NCBI GenBank assembly: GCA_021802365.1
Contig: JAKAAJ010000051.1
Location: 1 to 8,138, forward strand
Source: Thermoplasmata archaeon
GTDB lineage: Archaea > Thermoplasmatota > Thermoplasmata > Thermoplasmatales > Thermoplasmataceae
Direction of reading: 5' to 3'
Length of the DNA: 8,138 bases
Part shown: one piece after another, positions 1-6,476 of the stretch
How positions within the stretch are numbered: the first letter of the stretch is position 1
Layout of the letters: the number at the start of each line of letters is the position of its first letter
Notes under the pieces: generated by a model
Database searches by the model: none
The model's input: only the letters and a program-made list of their open reading frames with translations
Told to the model about the DNA's origin: nothing
Program-made: the position numbers and the translations under genes

Positions 1-1112
1 TTCCCAATTGTTGTGAAGTTTGCACCTGGAACCAGTTCCACCATATCATTAAGGGACATTCCATGGTATATGAGGACGTTCCTGTTTTCAAGGACAAGAT
101 TATAAGGGTTCGGAAGCATGAATGCATTTTCAGGCAGCAATTCCTTTATCTTCCCGCTGAATTCCGGCTGAGGCTCCGCAAGCCTGACGGTGTCATGATT
201 TCCAGGCATTATGAAAGTCTGTATATCATCAGGCAGTCCCTGCAGCAGTTCTCCCAGAAGCCCGTACTGTTCCATTGGATTCACGAGCTCGAGATCATTC
301 TCCTGGCCCGGATAAACTCCTATCCCATCGATGACATCCCCGCTAAGAATAAGGTAGTGCAGATTCTGGGCCTCACCCTCAGAGGATTCTATCCACTTTA
401 CCATTCGCCTGAAGTCGTCCTTCCTGAAGGTTTTCGACCCCACATGTATGTCGGAGATGGACCCAACAATGGATGGTTCTTTTCCCCTGTCATCTATAAC
501 CCTGTATGGGATATCTGGCCTTATAATCTCATTAACAAATATTACCGGGTCCCCCTTTCCATGGCTGACTGATCCGACTATCCCTATAACTTCATCCTGA
601 AGTATAAGCTCATTAGCAGGCCCCCTGTCCCGCATTATTATTCCCTGCAATGAATCCTCCATGTCTTCAATAACAAGCCTCTTGTGCCCGTTCTTAGTTG
701 TATCAATGGAAGAGACCATTCCAACTACTTTTGCCTCCCCCTGCAATTTTTTCGCGGTTTTTATGTCAACTGATCCACGCATCGTCCCTGAAAGGGAGAC
801 CATTCTTGAGAGCTTTTCAAACCTGTTTGCAAACATTGCCCTGAAGTCCTCTACAGAACTGTTCACCTTTATATCAGGGAGGCTTATCTCAAACTTCGCT
901 GGAATCGGTTTCCTATCTCCCCGAAGTAACTTCCGGACATCCTCTTCGCTGAGATAACCGGAAGAGACAATTTCATCCGAAATCATACGGGGAATCATTG
1001 TACCCATGCTTTTTTTGAGGATCATCTCAAGTGCCGCCGGTGACACAAGTATCCCATGAGATTGGAAATACTGGAGTATTTTGAAACGGTCACCGAAAAG
1101 ATCAGCAGGCAT
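1..1112 (-). CDS. polB: DNA polymerase D (polymerase II) small subunit DP1, C-terminus cut by window edge
   Basis: This is the small, exonuclease-bearing subunit of the archaeal replicative D-family polymerase, which pairs with the large catalytic subunit DP2. I read 370 codons without a stop from ATG 1112 down to the left edge; archaeal DP1 proteins are usually longer, so the C-terminus lies outside. Residues about 1-65 look like a small helical N-terminal domain, about 85-205 the OB-fold region, and from about 213 a calcineurin-like Mre11-type phosphoesterase. Its metal-binding motifs are intact: SDIHVGS (220-226), SGDVIDGIGVYPGQ (257-270), PGNHD (303-307) and YHGMS (349-353). Intact metal ligands are typical of archaeal DP1, where this domain gives 3'-5' proofreading, unlike the inactive eukaryotic B subunits. 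An in-frame TAA lies 12 codons upstream, so this is the first ATG. GGAG lies only 2 bases before the ATG, too close for a normal Shine-Dalgarno. A box A-like stretch is centred about 25 bases upstream, suggesting a leaderless mRNA. It is transcribed divergently from the transporter. Confidence 0.93.
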   Translation of the reverse strand, partial: MPADLFGDRFKILQYFQSHGILVSPAALEMILKKSMGTMIPRMISDEIVSSGYLSEEDVRKLLRGDRKPIPAKFEISLPDIKVNSSVEDFRAMFANRFEKLSRMVSLSGTMRGSVDIKTAKKLQGEAKVVGMVSSIDTTKNGHKRLVIEDMEDSLQGIIMRDRGPANELILQDEVIGIVGSVSHGKGDPVIFVNEIIRPDIPYRVIDDRGKEPSIVGSISDIHVGSKTFRKDDFRRMVKWIESSEGEAQNLHYLILSGDVIDGIGVYPGQENDLELVNPMEQYGLLGELLQGLPDDIQTFIMPGNHDTVRLAEPQPEFSGKIKELLPENAFMLPNPYNLVLENRNVLIYHGMSLNDMVELVPGANFTTIG

Positions 1113-1130
1113 ATCTCCAAAAATGTAGCC

Positions 1131-1142
1131 ATAAATAATATT
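1131..1142 (-). promoter_or_regulatory. Candidate box A (TATA) promoter of the DP1 gene
   Basis: On the minus strand the stretch reads AATATTATTTAT, an A/T-only block centred about 25 bases before the DP1 start codon. That is the archaeal box A to transcription-start distance, so the predicted transcript would begin at or beside the ATG (leaderless). It is placed by spacing and composition only; no purine-rich BRE is evident. Confidence 0.45.
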
Positions 1143-1160
1143 TTATTGTAGCTGTGAAAG

Positions 1161-1190
1161 ATGCCTGGAGATAAATCTATCTCCGGGAAT
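1161..1190. repeat. Imperfect inverted repeat in the DP1/transporter divergent spacer
   Basis: A perfect 7-base palindromic arm pair, GGAGATA (1167-1173) and TATCTCC (1178-1184), flanks the 4-base spacer AATC. Pairing extends outward through a T-G wobble and two C-G pairs, then past one G/A mismatch to A-T pairs ending at 1161 and 1190. It sits near the middle of the spacer, its centre about 64 bases from the DP1 start and 71 bases from the transporter start. A further TATCTCC half-site occurs at 1112-1118, overlapping the DP1 start codon. Possible roles are a dimeric regulator operator or an RNA stem in one of the leaders; the sequence cannot tell these apart. Confidence 0.6.
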
Positions 1191-1246
1191 GAGCCATAAA
1201 GATGAAGGAAAAATAAAGAGAAATACATTAAGTGCATTCTTGAAAG

Positions 1247-2146
1247 GTGAACCGATTCGGGGATGCTCTCCTCTTTCTGGTTATGGCATCGGCCTGGGCC
1301 CTAAACTATCCACTTGTAAAATTCGCCCTGTCTTATGAGGGGCCGGAAGGGGTTGTTCTCTTCAGGATTATCTTCGCCCTGATTTTTGCTATTGCACTAT
1401 TCGGGAGAGGCCTAAAATGGCCCTCTGGAAAGAGAGAGAATATTCTCCTTGTAATCTATGGTTTGATAAACATTGTTGCTTTCATGTCTTTCTGGCTCCT
1501 TGGTGAGAGCACAGAAACCTCTGCGTTGAGCTCCATTATAATATACACTTTCCCGGTACTCACAATTATCTTCTCATTCGTTTTTCTTGGAGAGAGGGCC
1601 TCTGCTCTTAAGATAGCTGGGACTGCCCTAGGTTTCGCCGGCCTGATTGTCGTATTCGTTGACCATCTGATCATAAGGCCAGGCATTGGGCTGTTCCTTC
1701 TTCTCTTTGCAGCCATATCATGGGCCTCTGCAACAATAGTCTTCAAGAAGTATTTTGCAAACCAGGACAGCAGGAGTGTCAATACAATACAGTTTGTCTA
1801 TGCCCTTCCATTCCTTGCCCTATTCTCTCTGGCGCCAGGAAACTTCACAATTCACGGTCTTACAGTTCAGTTCCTTCTTATAACACTGCTTATGGGGTCT
1901 ATCGGTACTGCTGTAGCCTACGGCATTTTCCTGTACCTTGTAAGAAAATACCCTGTCTCCGAAATATCATCATTCTTCTTCCTTGTTCCTGCTTTGTCCA
2001 TTGTTTTTAGCCTTATCCTCCTTCATGAGGTCAGTACGACGTACACTTATGCCGGTTTCGCATTGATCAGTGCTGGCATCTTCCTTTCCTCCTTTGGCAA
2101 ATCTGGAAATGCCCAAACAAAAGTAGTAAATAAATCAACGGAATAA
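1247..2146 (+). CDS. DMT superfamily (EamA family) membrane transporter
   Basis: This is an integral membrane protein of the drug/metabolite transporter superfamily, 299 residues, the usual size for a two-EamA-domain permease. About ten hydrophobic helices can be drawn (near 6-24, 34-52, 65-85, 92-113, 118-138, 145-166, 180-196, 206-230, 240-262 and 265-284). The two halves end in similar blocks: YTFPVLTIIFSFVFLGE (100-116), and a second with VPALSIVFSLILLHE at 247-261, each followed by a glycine-rich helix. This internal duplication is the family hallmark. The substrate cannot be read from sequence; relatives export amino acids, nucleosides or other metabolites. The start is GTG at 1247, the first possible start after an in-frame TGA at 1241-1243. 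The ATG at residue 13 would cut into helix 1, so GTG is preferred. No Shine-Dalgarno is visible, and A/T-rich sequence 20-35 bases upstream could serve a leaderless transcript. The UDG gene follows after 8 bases, probably as an operon. Confidence 0.9.
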   Translation: MNRFGDALLFLVMASAWALNYPLVKFALSYEGPEGVVLFRIIFALIFAIALFGRGLKWPSGKRENILLVIYGLINIVAFMSFWLLGESTETSALSSIIIYTFPVLTIIFSFVFLGERASALKIAGTALGFAGLIVVFVDHLIIRPGIGLFLLLFAAISWASATIVFKKYFANQDSRSVNTIQFVYALPFLALFSLAPGNFTIHGLTVQFLLITLLMGSIGTAVAYGIFLYLVRKYPVSEISSFFFLVPALSIVFSLILLHEVSTTYTYAGFALISAGIFLSSFGKSGNAQTKVVNKSTE

Positions 2147-2154
2147 TCGAACCC

Positions 2155-2778
2155 ATGGATTCCCTTCAGGAGCTCAACCGGGAAATTCAATCCTGCAAGA
2201 GATGCGATCTTTTCTTCTCCCGGAAGAGAGCCGTATGTGGAACTGGTGAAACAAACCCCCAGATTATGGTAATAGGCGAGGCACCAGGGGCCAGGGAGGA
2301 TGAAACAGGAATCCCATTCGTAGGCAGGAGCGGAAAGCTCCTCAGGACCGTAATGGAGATTGCAGAACTTAACATAGACAGCGTTTACATTTCAAATGCA
2401 GTCCGATGCAGGCCGAAAATAGGAAAGACTCCCAGGATTTCTGAAATAAGGAAATGCAGCAATTTCCTCAGGGCTGAAATAAACATTCTTCGTCCGCAGA
2501 TTCTGATCCCAATGGGAAATTCTCCACTGAAATCCCTGAGGAGCGTCCTGGGGATAGATTTTGGGCCAATATCAGAAGTGGAGGGTTCAATATTTGCCAT
2601 TGGAAACACATTCATAGCGCCTCAGTTCCATCCGGCTGCAATCCTTCGAAACCCGAAGAGATATGAACGATTCAAAGACAATTTCTTAAGGCTAAGGAAT
2701 TTTGTTGATGACATTGGAAGAATGGATTTGACAGAAATTGAGAAGAATTACAGGATCAGGCATATTAACGGCGCCTGA
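2155..2778 (+). CDS. udg: Family 4 uracil-DNA glycosylase with [4Fe-4S] cluster
   Basis: This enzyme removes uracil from DNA, starting base-excision repair of deaminated cytosine, a frequent lesion in thermophiles. At 207 residues it matches the family. Four cysteines stand at the positions expected for the cluster: C14 and C17 (CKRC), C85 (in AVRCRP) and C101. The active-site blocks are present: GEAPGAREDETGIPFVGRSG (41-60), SNAVRCRP (80-87) with the conserved Asn81, and HPAAILRNP (159-167) with the conserved His159. The GEAPG form of the first motif marks family 4 rather than family 5. The ATG at 2155 is needed to keep C14/C17. It begins 8 bases after the transporter stop with no clear Shine-Dalgarno, so it is probably translated from the same mRNA. 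After the last recognisable core helix there is a short charged C-terminal tail (about 185-207). Its last 14 bases overlap the end of the convergent surface-protein gene. Confidence 0.95.
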   Translation: MDSLQELNREIQSCKRCDLFFSRKRAVCGTGETNPQIMVIGEAPGAREDETGIPFVGRSGKLLRTVMEIAELNIDSVYISNAVRCRPKIGKTPRISEIRKCSNFLRAEINILRPQILIPMGNSPLKSLRSVLGIDFGPISEVEGSIFAIGNTFIAPQFHPAAILRNPKRYERFKDNFLRLRNFVDDIGRMDLTEIEKNYRIRHINGA

Positions 2779-3592
2779 ACCTGGTATAGTAGTAAAGAAC
2801 TATTACAATTATGATAAAACCTGCTGCAATTCCGTAATAGAGGTCACTTTTATGGGCAGGCGGATTACCTATATTTATTGAATTGCCAGATGCGTTATCA
2901 TAACCTGGAGCTTTTATGACGTACTGTGGATCTATATGCAGGCTTAAATTGAATAGCCCCAGCCCGGCAGAAGAGGTGTAATTTGCGCTAGATGACATTG
3001 AAAATTCGGTGTCATTCAATGAGGAGATATACGATGATGTCCAGTTCGAAAGCGATTTAGAGAAGGCGGAAAAATTCAGGAAATTTGGCTCAGTGCTGAA
3101 ATATACGCCCAGCTTTCCAATTGAGTTAGCATTATGGCCTTTCTCTGTCAGATTACCCCTGAAGTTAAATGACCTCCATGTCATATTTATTGTCTTTCCA
3201 TTTACCATACCCTTCAGATCCATTGAAAGGCTTGTAGAATACAGTATCTGAATAAGCCCTTTGTTTGCATTGTTTATGGAGGTCTCATTGAACCCAAGCG
3301 TAATGTTACTTACAGAGATGCCTGTTTCAAGTGTGGCTATCGAGCTCTCAATTCCGGCCTCTGTAGATGAGTTCCCAGACGCTGAAAACGTTATTGACTG
3401 GTTTGATATTTGAAGGGCATTAAGTACTACCGGACTACCTGTTATGTTAAGTGTGGAATTAACCACGGTGCTGACCGCTGCACTGTCATTAGCACTGTTT
3501 ATAGTGACTGTGGTTGTGGATGCGTGTGATGCAGGAATGGCCGAAAGCAGAAGAGCCATGGTTACCAGCAGTACAAATGGAAATTTCTTCAT
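2765..3592 (-). CDS. Secreted, C-terminally anchored, sequon-rich surface protein of unknown function
   Basis: I do not recognise a family for this 275-residue protein. Topology is clear: an N-terminal signal peptide (MKK, hydrophobic 4-19, likely cleavage after SHA at 24), an extracytoplasmic body of about 225 residues, and one C-terminal membrane helix (about 251-270) ending in RFRRR, which acts as a stop-transfer signal. By my count Ser, Thr and Asn make up 94 of 275 residues, there is no cysteine, and there are 15 N-X-S/T sequons between 35 and 235, so heavy N-glycosylation is plausible. Such proteins fit the cell surface of wall-less acidophilic archaea, but that is inference. The start ATG has no Shine-Dalgarno; an A/T-rich block at 3617-3628 could be its box A. 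It lies downstream of guaB on the same strand, separated by a stem-loop, so it is probably expressed independently. A polypeptide-binding, adhesion or structural role cannot be told from sequence. Confidence 0.75.
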   Translation of the reverse strand: MKKFPFVLLVTMALLLSAIPASHASTTTVTINSANDSAAVSTVVNSTLNITGSPVVLNALQISNQSITFSASGNSSTEAGIESSIATLETGISVSNITLGFNETSINNANKGLIQILYSTSLSMDLKGMVNGKTINMTWRSFNFRGNLTEKGHNANSIGKLGVYFSTEPNFLNFSAFSKSLSNWTSSYISSLNDTEFSMSSSANYTSSAGLGLFNLSLHIDPQYVIKAPGYDNASGNSINIGNPPAHKSDLYYGIAAGFIIIVIVLYYYTRFRRR

Positions 3593-3616
3593 TCTGGCTC
3601 ATGATCCAAAATTCAG

Positions 3617-3628
3617 GATAAAAATTAT
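3617..3628 (-). promoter_or_regulatory. Candidate box A for the surface-protein gene, or U-tract of the guaB terminator
   Basis: On the minus strand this reads AATAATTTTTAT and is centred about 30 bases before the surface-protein ATG, an acceptable box A distance. The same T-rich block lies just after the stem-loop that follows guaB, so it could equally be the terminating U-tract of the guaB transcript. Both uses may coexist. Confidence 0.35.
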
Positions 3629-3632
3629 TCTA

Positions 3633-3655
3633 TGGAATGTGAAAAAGACATTCCA
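3633..3655 (-). terminator. Stem-loop after guaB, candidate terminator
   Basis: A perfect 8-base stem, TGGAATGT (3633-3640) pairing with ACATTCCA (3648-3655), encloses a 7-base loop. On the minus strand it starts 5 bases after the guaB stop codon and is followed within about 8 bases by a T-rich stretch. This resembles a bacterial intrinsic terminator. Archaea terminate mainly at U-tracts, so the stem may instead stabilise the mRNA 3' end or be an operator for the surface-protein gene. Confidence 0.5.
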
Positions 3656-3660
3656 CATTA

Positions 3661-5121
3661 TTATGAATAGTTGTAAAGCTGGTAATTTGGGGGTTCAGCT
3701 GTTATCCTTATGTCATGGGGGTGGCTTTCCCTGAGCCCATTGCCGGTTATTCTGACAAATCTTGCATTCTTCCTCAGGTCATCAATATTCTTTGCACCGA
3801 CGTATCCCATTCCAGAACGGATGCCACCCACTAGCTGGTAGATGACCTCTTCAACCTTGCCCCTGTATGGAACTGCTCCTTCAACTCCCTCTGCAACAAA
3901 CTTTGAACTTCCCACCTTTCCATACCTGTCTGATAATCCTGTCTGTATAGCACCTATCGAGCCCATGCCCCTGTAGGCCTTGTACTTTCTTCCACTGATT
4001 ATAATTTCGTTGCCAGGGCTTTCATCTGTACCTGCGAAGAGGGAACCTAGCATTACAGAACTCGCACCAGCCCCAAATGCTTTCACAATGTCACCGGAAA
4101 ACCTTATTCCTCCATCTGCCACGACAGGTACGCCATGCTCGGATGCTACCTCTGCTGTATCTGAAATAGCAGTAATCTGCGGTACACCTATGCCTGCTAT
4201 AATTCTTGTTGTGCATATTGAGCCGGGGCCTATTCCAACCCTCAGAGCGTCAACATCCAGTGATATCAGATCTTCTGCTGCTTCTGAAGTAGCTATGTTC
4301 CCAGCCATTATATCCACCGATACCTCTTTCCTCATCTTTTTTATTGAGTTCATTACGTTCTGATTATGGGCATGTGCAGTATCCACAACAATCAGGTTTG
4401 CCCCCTCCTTCTCAAGAGCAACGGCTCTTTCAATATCGAATGGCCCAACTGCAGCTCCGACCAGAAGCTGGCCCTCTTCATCCCTAGATGCATTTGGGAA
4501 CTTCTGCCTTGTGTTTATGTCTTTAGCTGTAATAAGGCCAACTACCCTGCCCTTTGAATCTACAAGAGGGAGCTTTTCTATGCGGTTATTGTAGAGAATT
4601 TCTATTGCCTCCTCTATCTTTATGTTATCCCTGGCGGAGATGACTTTTTTGACCATTATGTCCTCAACTGTCTTTACCTGCTTTCCGGCGAATTCCAGAT
4701 CCCTTTTTGTAACAATTCCAACAAGTTTGTCCCCTTCAAGGACTGGCAAGCCCCCTATCTTCTTGGTACCCATTATGTTCCTGACTTCCTGAATTGTGGT
4801 GTCTGGAGAGACGGTATGAACATTTCTTATAATTATGGACTCTTCACGCTTAACGTTTCTCACCATCATCGCTTGTTGATTTACTGTGAGGTTTCGATGT
4901 ATCACTCCAATGGCGCCGGCCCTCGCCATAGAAATTGCCATTTGAGTTTCTGTCACTGTATCCATTGGGGAACTAAGAAGGGGAACTTTTACCTGAATGT
5001 GTCTTGAGACACGTGAACTCACATCAATCTCCTTGGGTTCAACCGCAGTCCTTGACGGGACCAGTAAAACATCATCATAAGTGAGTCCCTCTCTTATCGC
5101 CTGAAATTTTTCCTTAAACAT
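3661..5121 (-). CDS. guaB: Inosine-5'-monophosphate dehydrogenase
   Basis: This enzyme oxidises IMP to XMP with NAD+, the committed cytosolic step to guanine nucleotides. Its 486 residues match full-length IMPDH. The TIM barrel starts with LTYDDVLLVPS (13-23) and SSPMDTVTE (50-58). It is interrupted by a tandem CBS (Bateman) module at about 95-205, which in this family binds adenine or guanine nucleotides and tunes activity. The barrel resumes with VVDTAHAH (245-252). The catalytic loop GPGSICTT carries Cys303. It is followed by VADGGIR (334-340), the phosphate-binding GSLFAG (359-364), YRGMGSIGA (383-391) and the mobile-flap Arg399-Tyr400 in SDRY. No key residue is missing. The ATG at 5121 gives the standard IMPDH N-terminus and lacks a Shine-Dalgarno. 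A TTTAAATA box lies 32 bases upstream, predicting a short leader. The gene is divergent from truD, and the downstream surface-protein gene is separated by a stem-loop. Confidence 0.98.
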   Translation of the reverse strand: MFKEKFQAIREGLTYDDVLLVPSRTAVEPKEIDVSSRVSRHIQVKVPLLSSPMDTVTETQMAISMARAGAIGVIHRNLTVNQQAMMVRNVKREESIIIRNVHTVSPDTTIQEVRNIMGTKKIGGLPVLEGDKLVGIVTKRDLEFAGKQVKTVEDIMVKKVISARDNIKIEEAIEILYNNRIEKLPLVDSKGRVVGLITAKDINTRQKFPNASRDEEGQLLVGAAVGPFDIERAVALEKEGANLIVVDTAHAHNQNVMNSIKKMRKEVSVDIMAGNIATSEAAEDLISLDVDALRVGIGPGSICTTRIIAGIGVPQITAISDTAEVASEHGVPVVADGGIRFSGDIVKAFGAGASSVMLGSLFAGTDESPGNEIIISGRKYKAYRGMGSIGAIQTGLSDRYGKVGSSKFVAEGVEGAVPYRGKVEEVIYQLVGGIRSGMGYVGAKNIDDLRKNARFVRITGNGLRESHPHDIRITAEPPNYQLYNYS

Positions 5122-5152
5122 TGGAAGGTAAGGCTAAATCAATAAATAAATG

Positions 5153-5160
5153 TATTTAAA
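5153..5160 (-). promoter_or_regulatory. Box A (TATA) promoter element of guaB
   Basis: The minus strand reads TTTAAATA, close to the archaeal box A consensus. Its downstream edge is 32 bases before the guaB ATG. With the usual box A to start distance this predicts a leader of about 5-12 bases. The tbp gene has the identical octamer at the identical distance, which supports both assignments. Confidence 0.65.
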
Positions 5161-5208
5161 TGGAAGTGGGAAAGATAGTTAAAATGTCAGTGAAGTTATT
5201 CTGCTCAA

Positions 5209-5216
5209 TTTATTAT
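5209..5216 (+). promoter_or_regulatory. Candidate box A of truD
   Basis: The plus strand reads TTTATTAT about 40 bases before the truD ATG. A start site roughly 25 bases downstream would fall near 5238, just at the Shine-Dalgarno-like sequence. Another A/T-rich candidate lies at about 5176-5185 and would give a longer leader. The choice decides whether the palindrome at 5223-5240 is transcribed. Confidence 0.35.
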
Positions 5217-5222
5217 TTCACA

Positions 5223-5240
5223 ACCCTATTCCCTTAGGGT
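5223..5240 (+). promoter_or_regulatory. Palindrome overlapping the truD ribosome binding site
   Basis: ACCCTA (5223-5228) and TAGGGT (5235-5240) are perfect reverse complements around the 6-base loop TTCCCT. The right arm overlaps GGGTGA (5237-5242), the only convincing Shine-Dalgarno in the window, which lies 10 bases before the truD ATG. If transcribed, the stem would hide the ribosome binding site; if not, it could be a DNA operator at the promoter. Confidence 0.4.
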
Positions 5241-5252
5241 GAACCATATATT

Positions 5253-6476
5253 ATGAGAGTCGATGAGCTGACGGGTATGGGTATCCCTTTGCTTGGGGAA
5301 AACCGTCTTCGAGGTGTATTGAAATCAAGGCCAGAGGATTTCATTGTTGAAGAGATCCCGTCAGATATTCCTGAAGAGATGGATGGAAGATATACTATTT
5401 TCAGTGCTGTGCTCAAAAACTGGGATACCAACAGGTTTGTGTCCTACCTTGCAAGAAGGCTTGGAATAAGCAAGGAACGGATCAGATATGCCGGCACTAA
5501 AGATAAGCGTGGCATAACCAAGCAATTCTTCTCTCTAGATGGGGATTTCGATCTTTCGAATATGATGATTCATGATGCCACAATTGACAGGGTTTTCAGA
5601 AGCAACACAAGGCTGGAATTAGGCATGTTAATGGGGAACAGGTTCATTGTTGGCCTGGGTGAAGGGATAGACCGTGGAAAAGTGCTTAACTCACTGGAAA
5701 AACTTGATTCAATCGGTGGGTTCCCAAACTATTTCGGGCAACAGAGATTTGGAAGCATAAGGGTGAATACACATAGAATTGGGGAACTCCTGGTCAGGGG
5801 AAAATATGAGGATGCTGTTCTCCTGTACCTGTACGATCCTGTTTTTGACCATGATGACTTCAGGATAAATTTTCATGAAACAGGAGATGCCAGAGCTGCC
5901 CTGAAGGAGTATCCTCTTCATCTTAACTTCGAAAGATCTCTTCTTGGATATATTGCAGAGAAAGGTAAAATTGATGGGGCATTTGATGTATTTCCCAGAA
6001 ATCTCAGGATGCTATTCATTCATGCGTATCAGTCCTACCTTTTCAATCGAATACTTGCGAAGAGAATAAGAACTGTTGGATCACTGAACGAGATACTTGA
6101 AGGTGATACGGTGGTTGAAGTTGACGACCTCTTTAACAAATCCGGAAAGGAGATTGTTGTCAACAGCTTCAATATAGGCCAAATCAGGGCTCTGGTGGCG
6201 GAGGATAGAATGAGGCCTGTTGCAAAGCTGTTTGGATACAAAACTACCTTTTCAGATGGAATTATGGGCGAGATTGAAAGAGAGGCACTTGGGGATATAA
6301 GACAGGATAATTTCAAAATAACAGGCCATAGAGATATGTGGTCATCAGGGGATACAAGAATAACATCCTCCAGAGCAAGGGATTTTCGAGTTACTGAAGA
6401 CGGTAGTTTCGCTTTCTCACTGGGAAGAGGCATGTATGCCACTGTTTTCCTGAGAGAGATATTTGATTTTGATTGA
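5253..6476 (+). CDS. truD: tRNA pseudouridine synthase TruD (archaeal TruD/Pus7 family)
   Basis: This RNA-modifying enzyme converts uridine to pseudouridine, in bacteria and eukaryotic Pus7 at tRNA position 13; the archaeal targets are inferred by homology. The protein has 407 residues, a normal archaeal TruD length. The N-terminal part carries RPEDFIVEEI (26-35) and the catalytic motif YAGTKDKRGITKQ (79-91), in which Asp84 is the nucleophile. NYFGQQRFG (160-168) and FIHAYQSYLFN (256-266) are further family blocks. The region between about 170 and 370 contains the TRUD insertion domain unique to this family, and the C-terminal strands (RDFRVTEDGSFAFSLGRGMY) close the catalytic fold. The ATG at 5253 is preceded by GGGTGA with 10-base spacing, and the N-terminus before the RPEDF block is of normal length. 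It is monocistronic by layout: divergent from guaB and convergent with tbp. Confidence 0.96.
   Translation: MRVDELTGMGIPLLGENRLRGVLKSRPEDFIVEEIPSDIPEEMDGRYTIFSAVLKNWDTNRFVSYLARRLGISKERIRYAGTKDKRGITKQFFSLDGDFDLSNMMIHDATIDRVFRSNTRLELGMLMGNRFIVGLGEGIDRGKVLNSLEKLDSIGGFPNYFGQQRFGSIRVNTHRIGELLVRGKYEDAVLLYLYDPVFDHDDFRINFHETGDARAALKEYPLHLNFERSLLGYIAEKGKIDGAFDVFPRNLRMLFIHAYQSYLFNRILAKRIRTVGSLNEILEGDTVVEVDDLFNKSGKEIVVNSFNIGQIRALVAEDRMRPVAKLFGYKTTFSDGIMGEIEREALGDIRQDNFKITGHRDMWSSGDTRITSSRARDFRVTEDGSFAFSLGRGMYATVFLREIFDFD

Noticed and set aside
63..572. Plus-strand open frame of 169 codons over the DP1 gene
   Set aside because: The minus strand here encodes the DP1 phosphoesterase domain with all metal-binding motifs in an unbroken frame; the plus-strand frame has no recognisable motif and is its shadow. 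The same applies to the plus-strand frame at 661-957.
1022..1237. Minus-strand open frame of 71 codons overlapping the DP1 start
   Set aside because: It overlaps the DP1 N-terminus in another frame and crosses the inverted repeat and promoter region; no family resemblance. DP1 itself explains the sequence.
3980..4363. Plus-strand open frame of 127 codons inside guaB
   Set aside because: Shadow of the IMPDH catalytic region, whose minus-strand translation is complete and unmistakable. The smaller plus-strand frames at 4366-4557 and 4816-5007 are likewise shadows.
5184..5237. Short plus-strand frame of 17 codons just upstream of truD, a possible leader peptide
   Set aside because: It has no ribosome binding site, no regulatory codon run, and the better truD box A candidate would start transcription after its ATG.
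6035..6442. Minus-strand open frame of 135 codons inside truD
   Set aside because: Opposite-strand shadow of the TruD C-terminal half; low-complexity Ser/Leu/Ile-rich composition and no motif.
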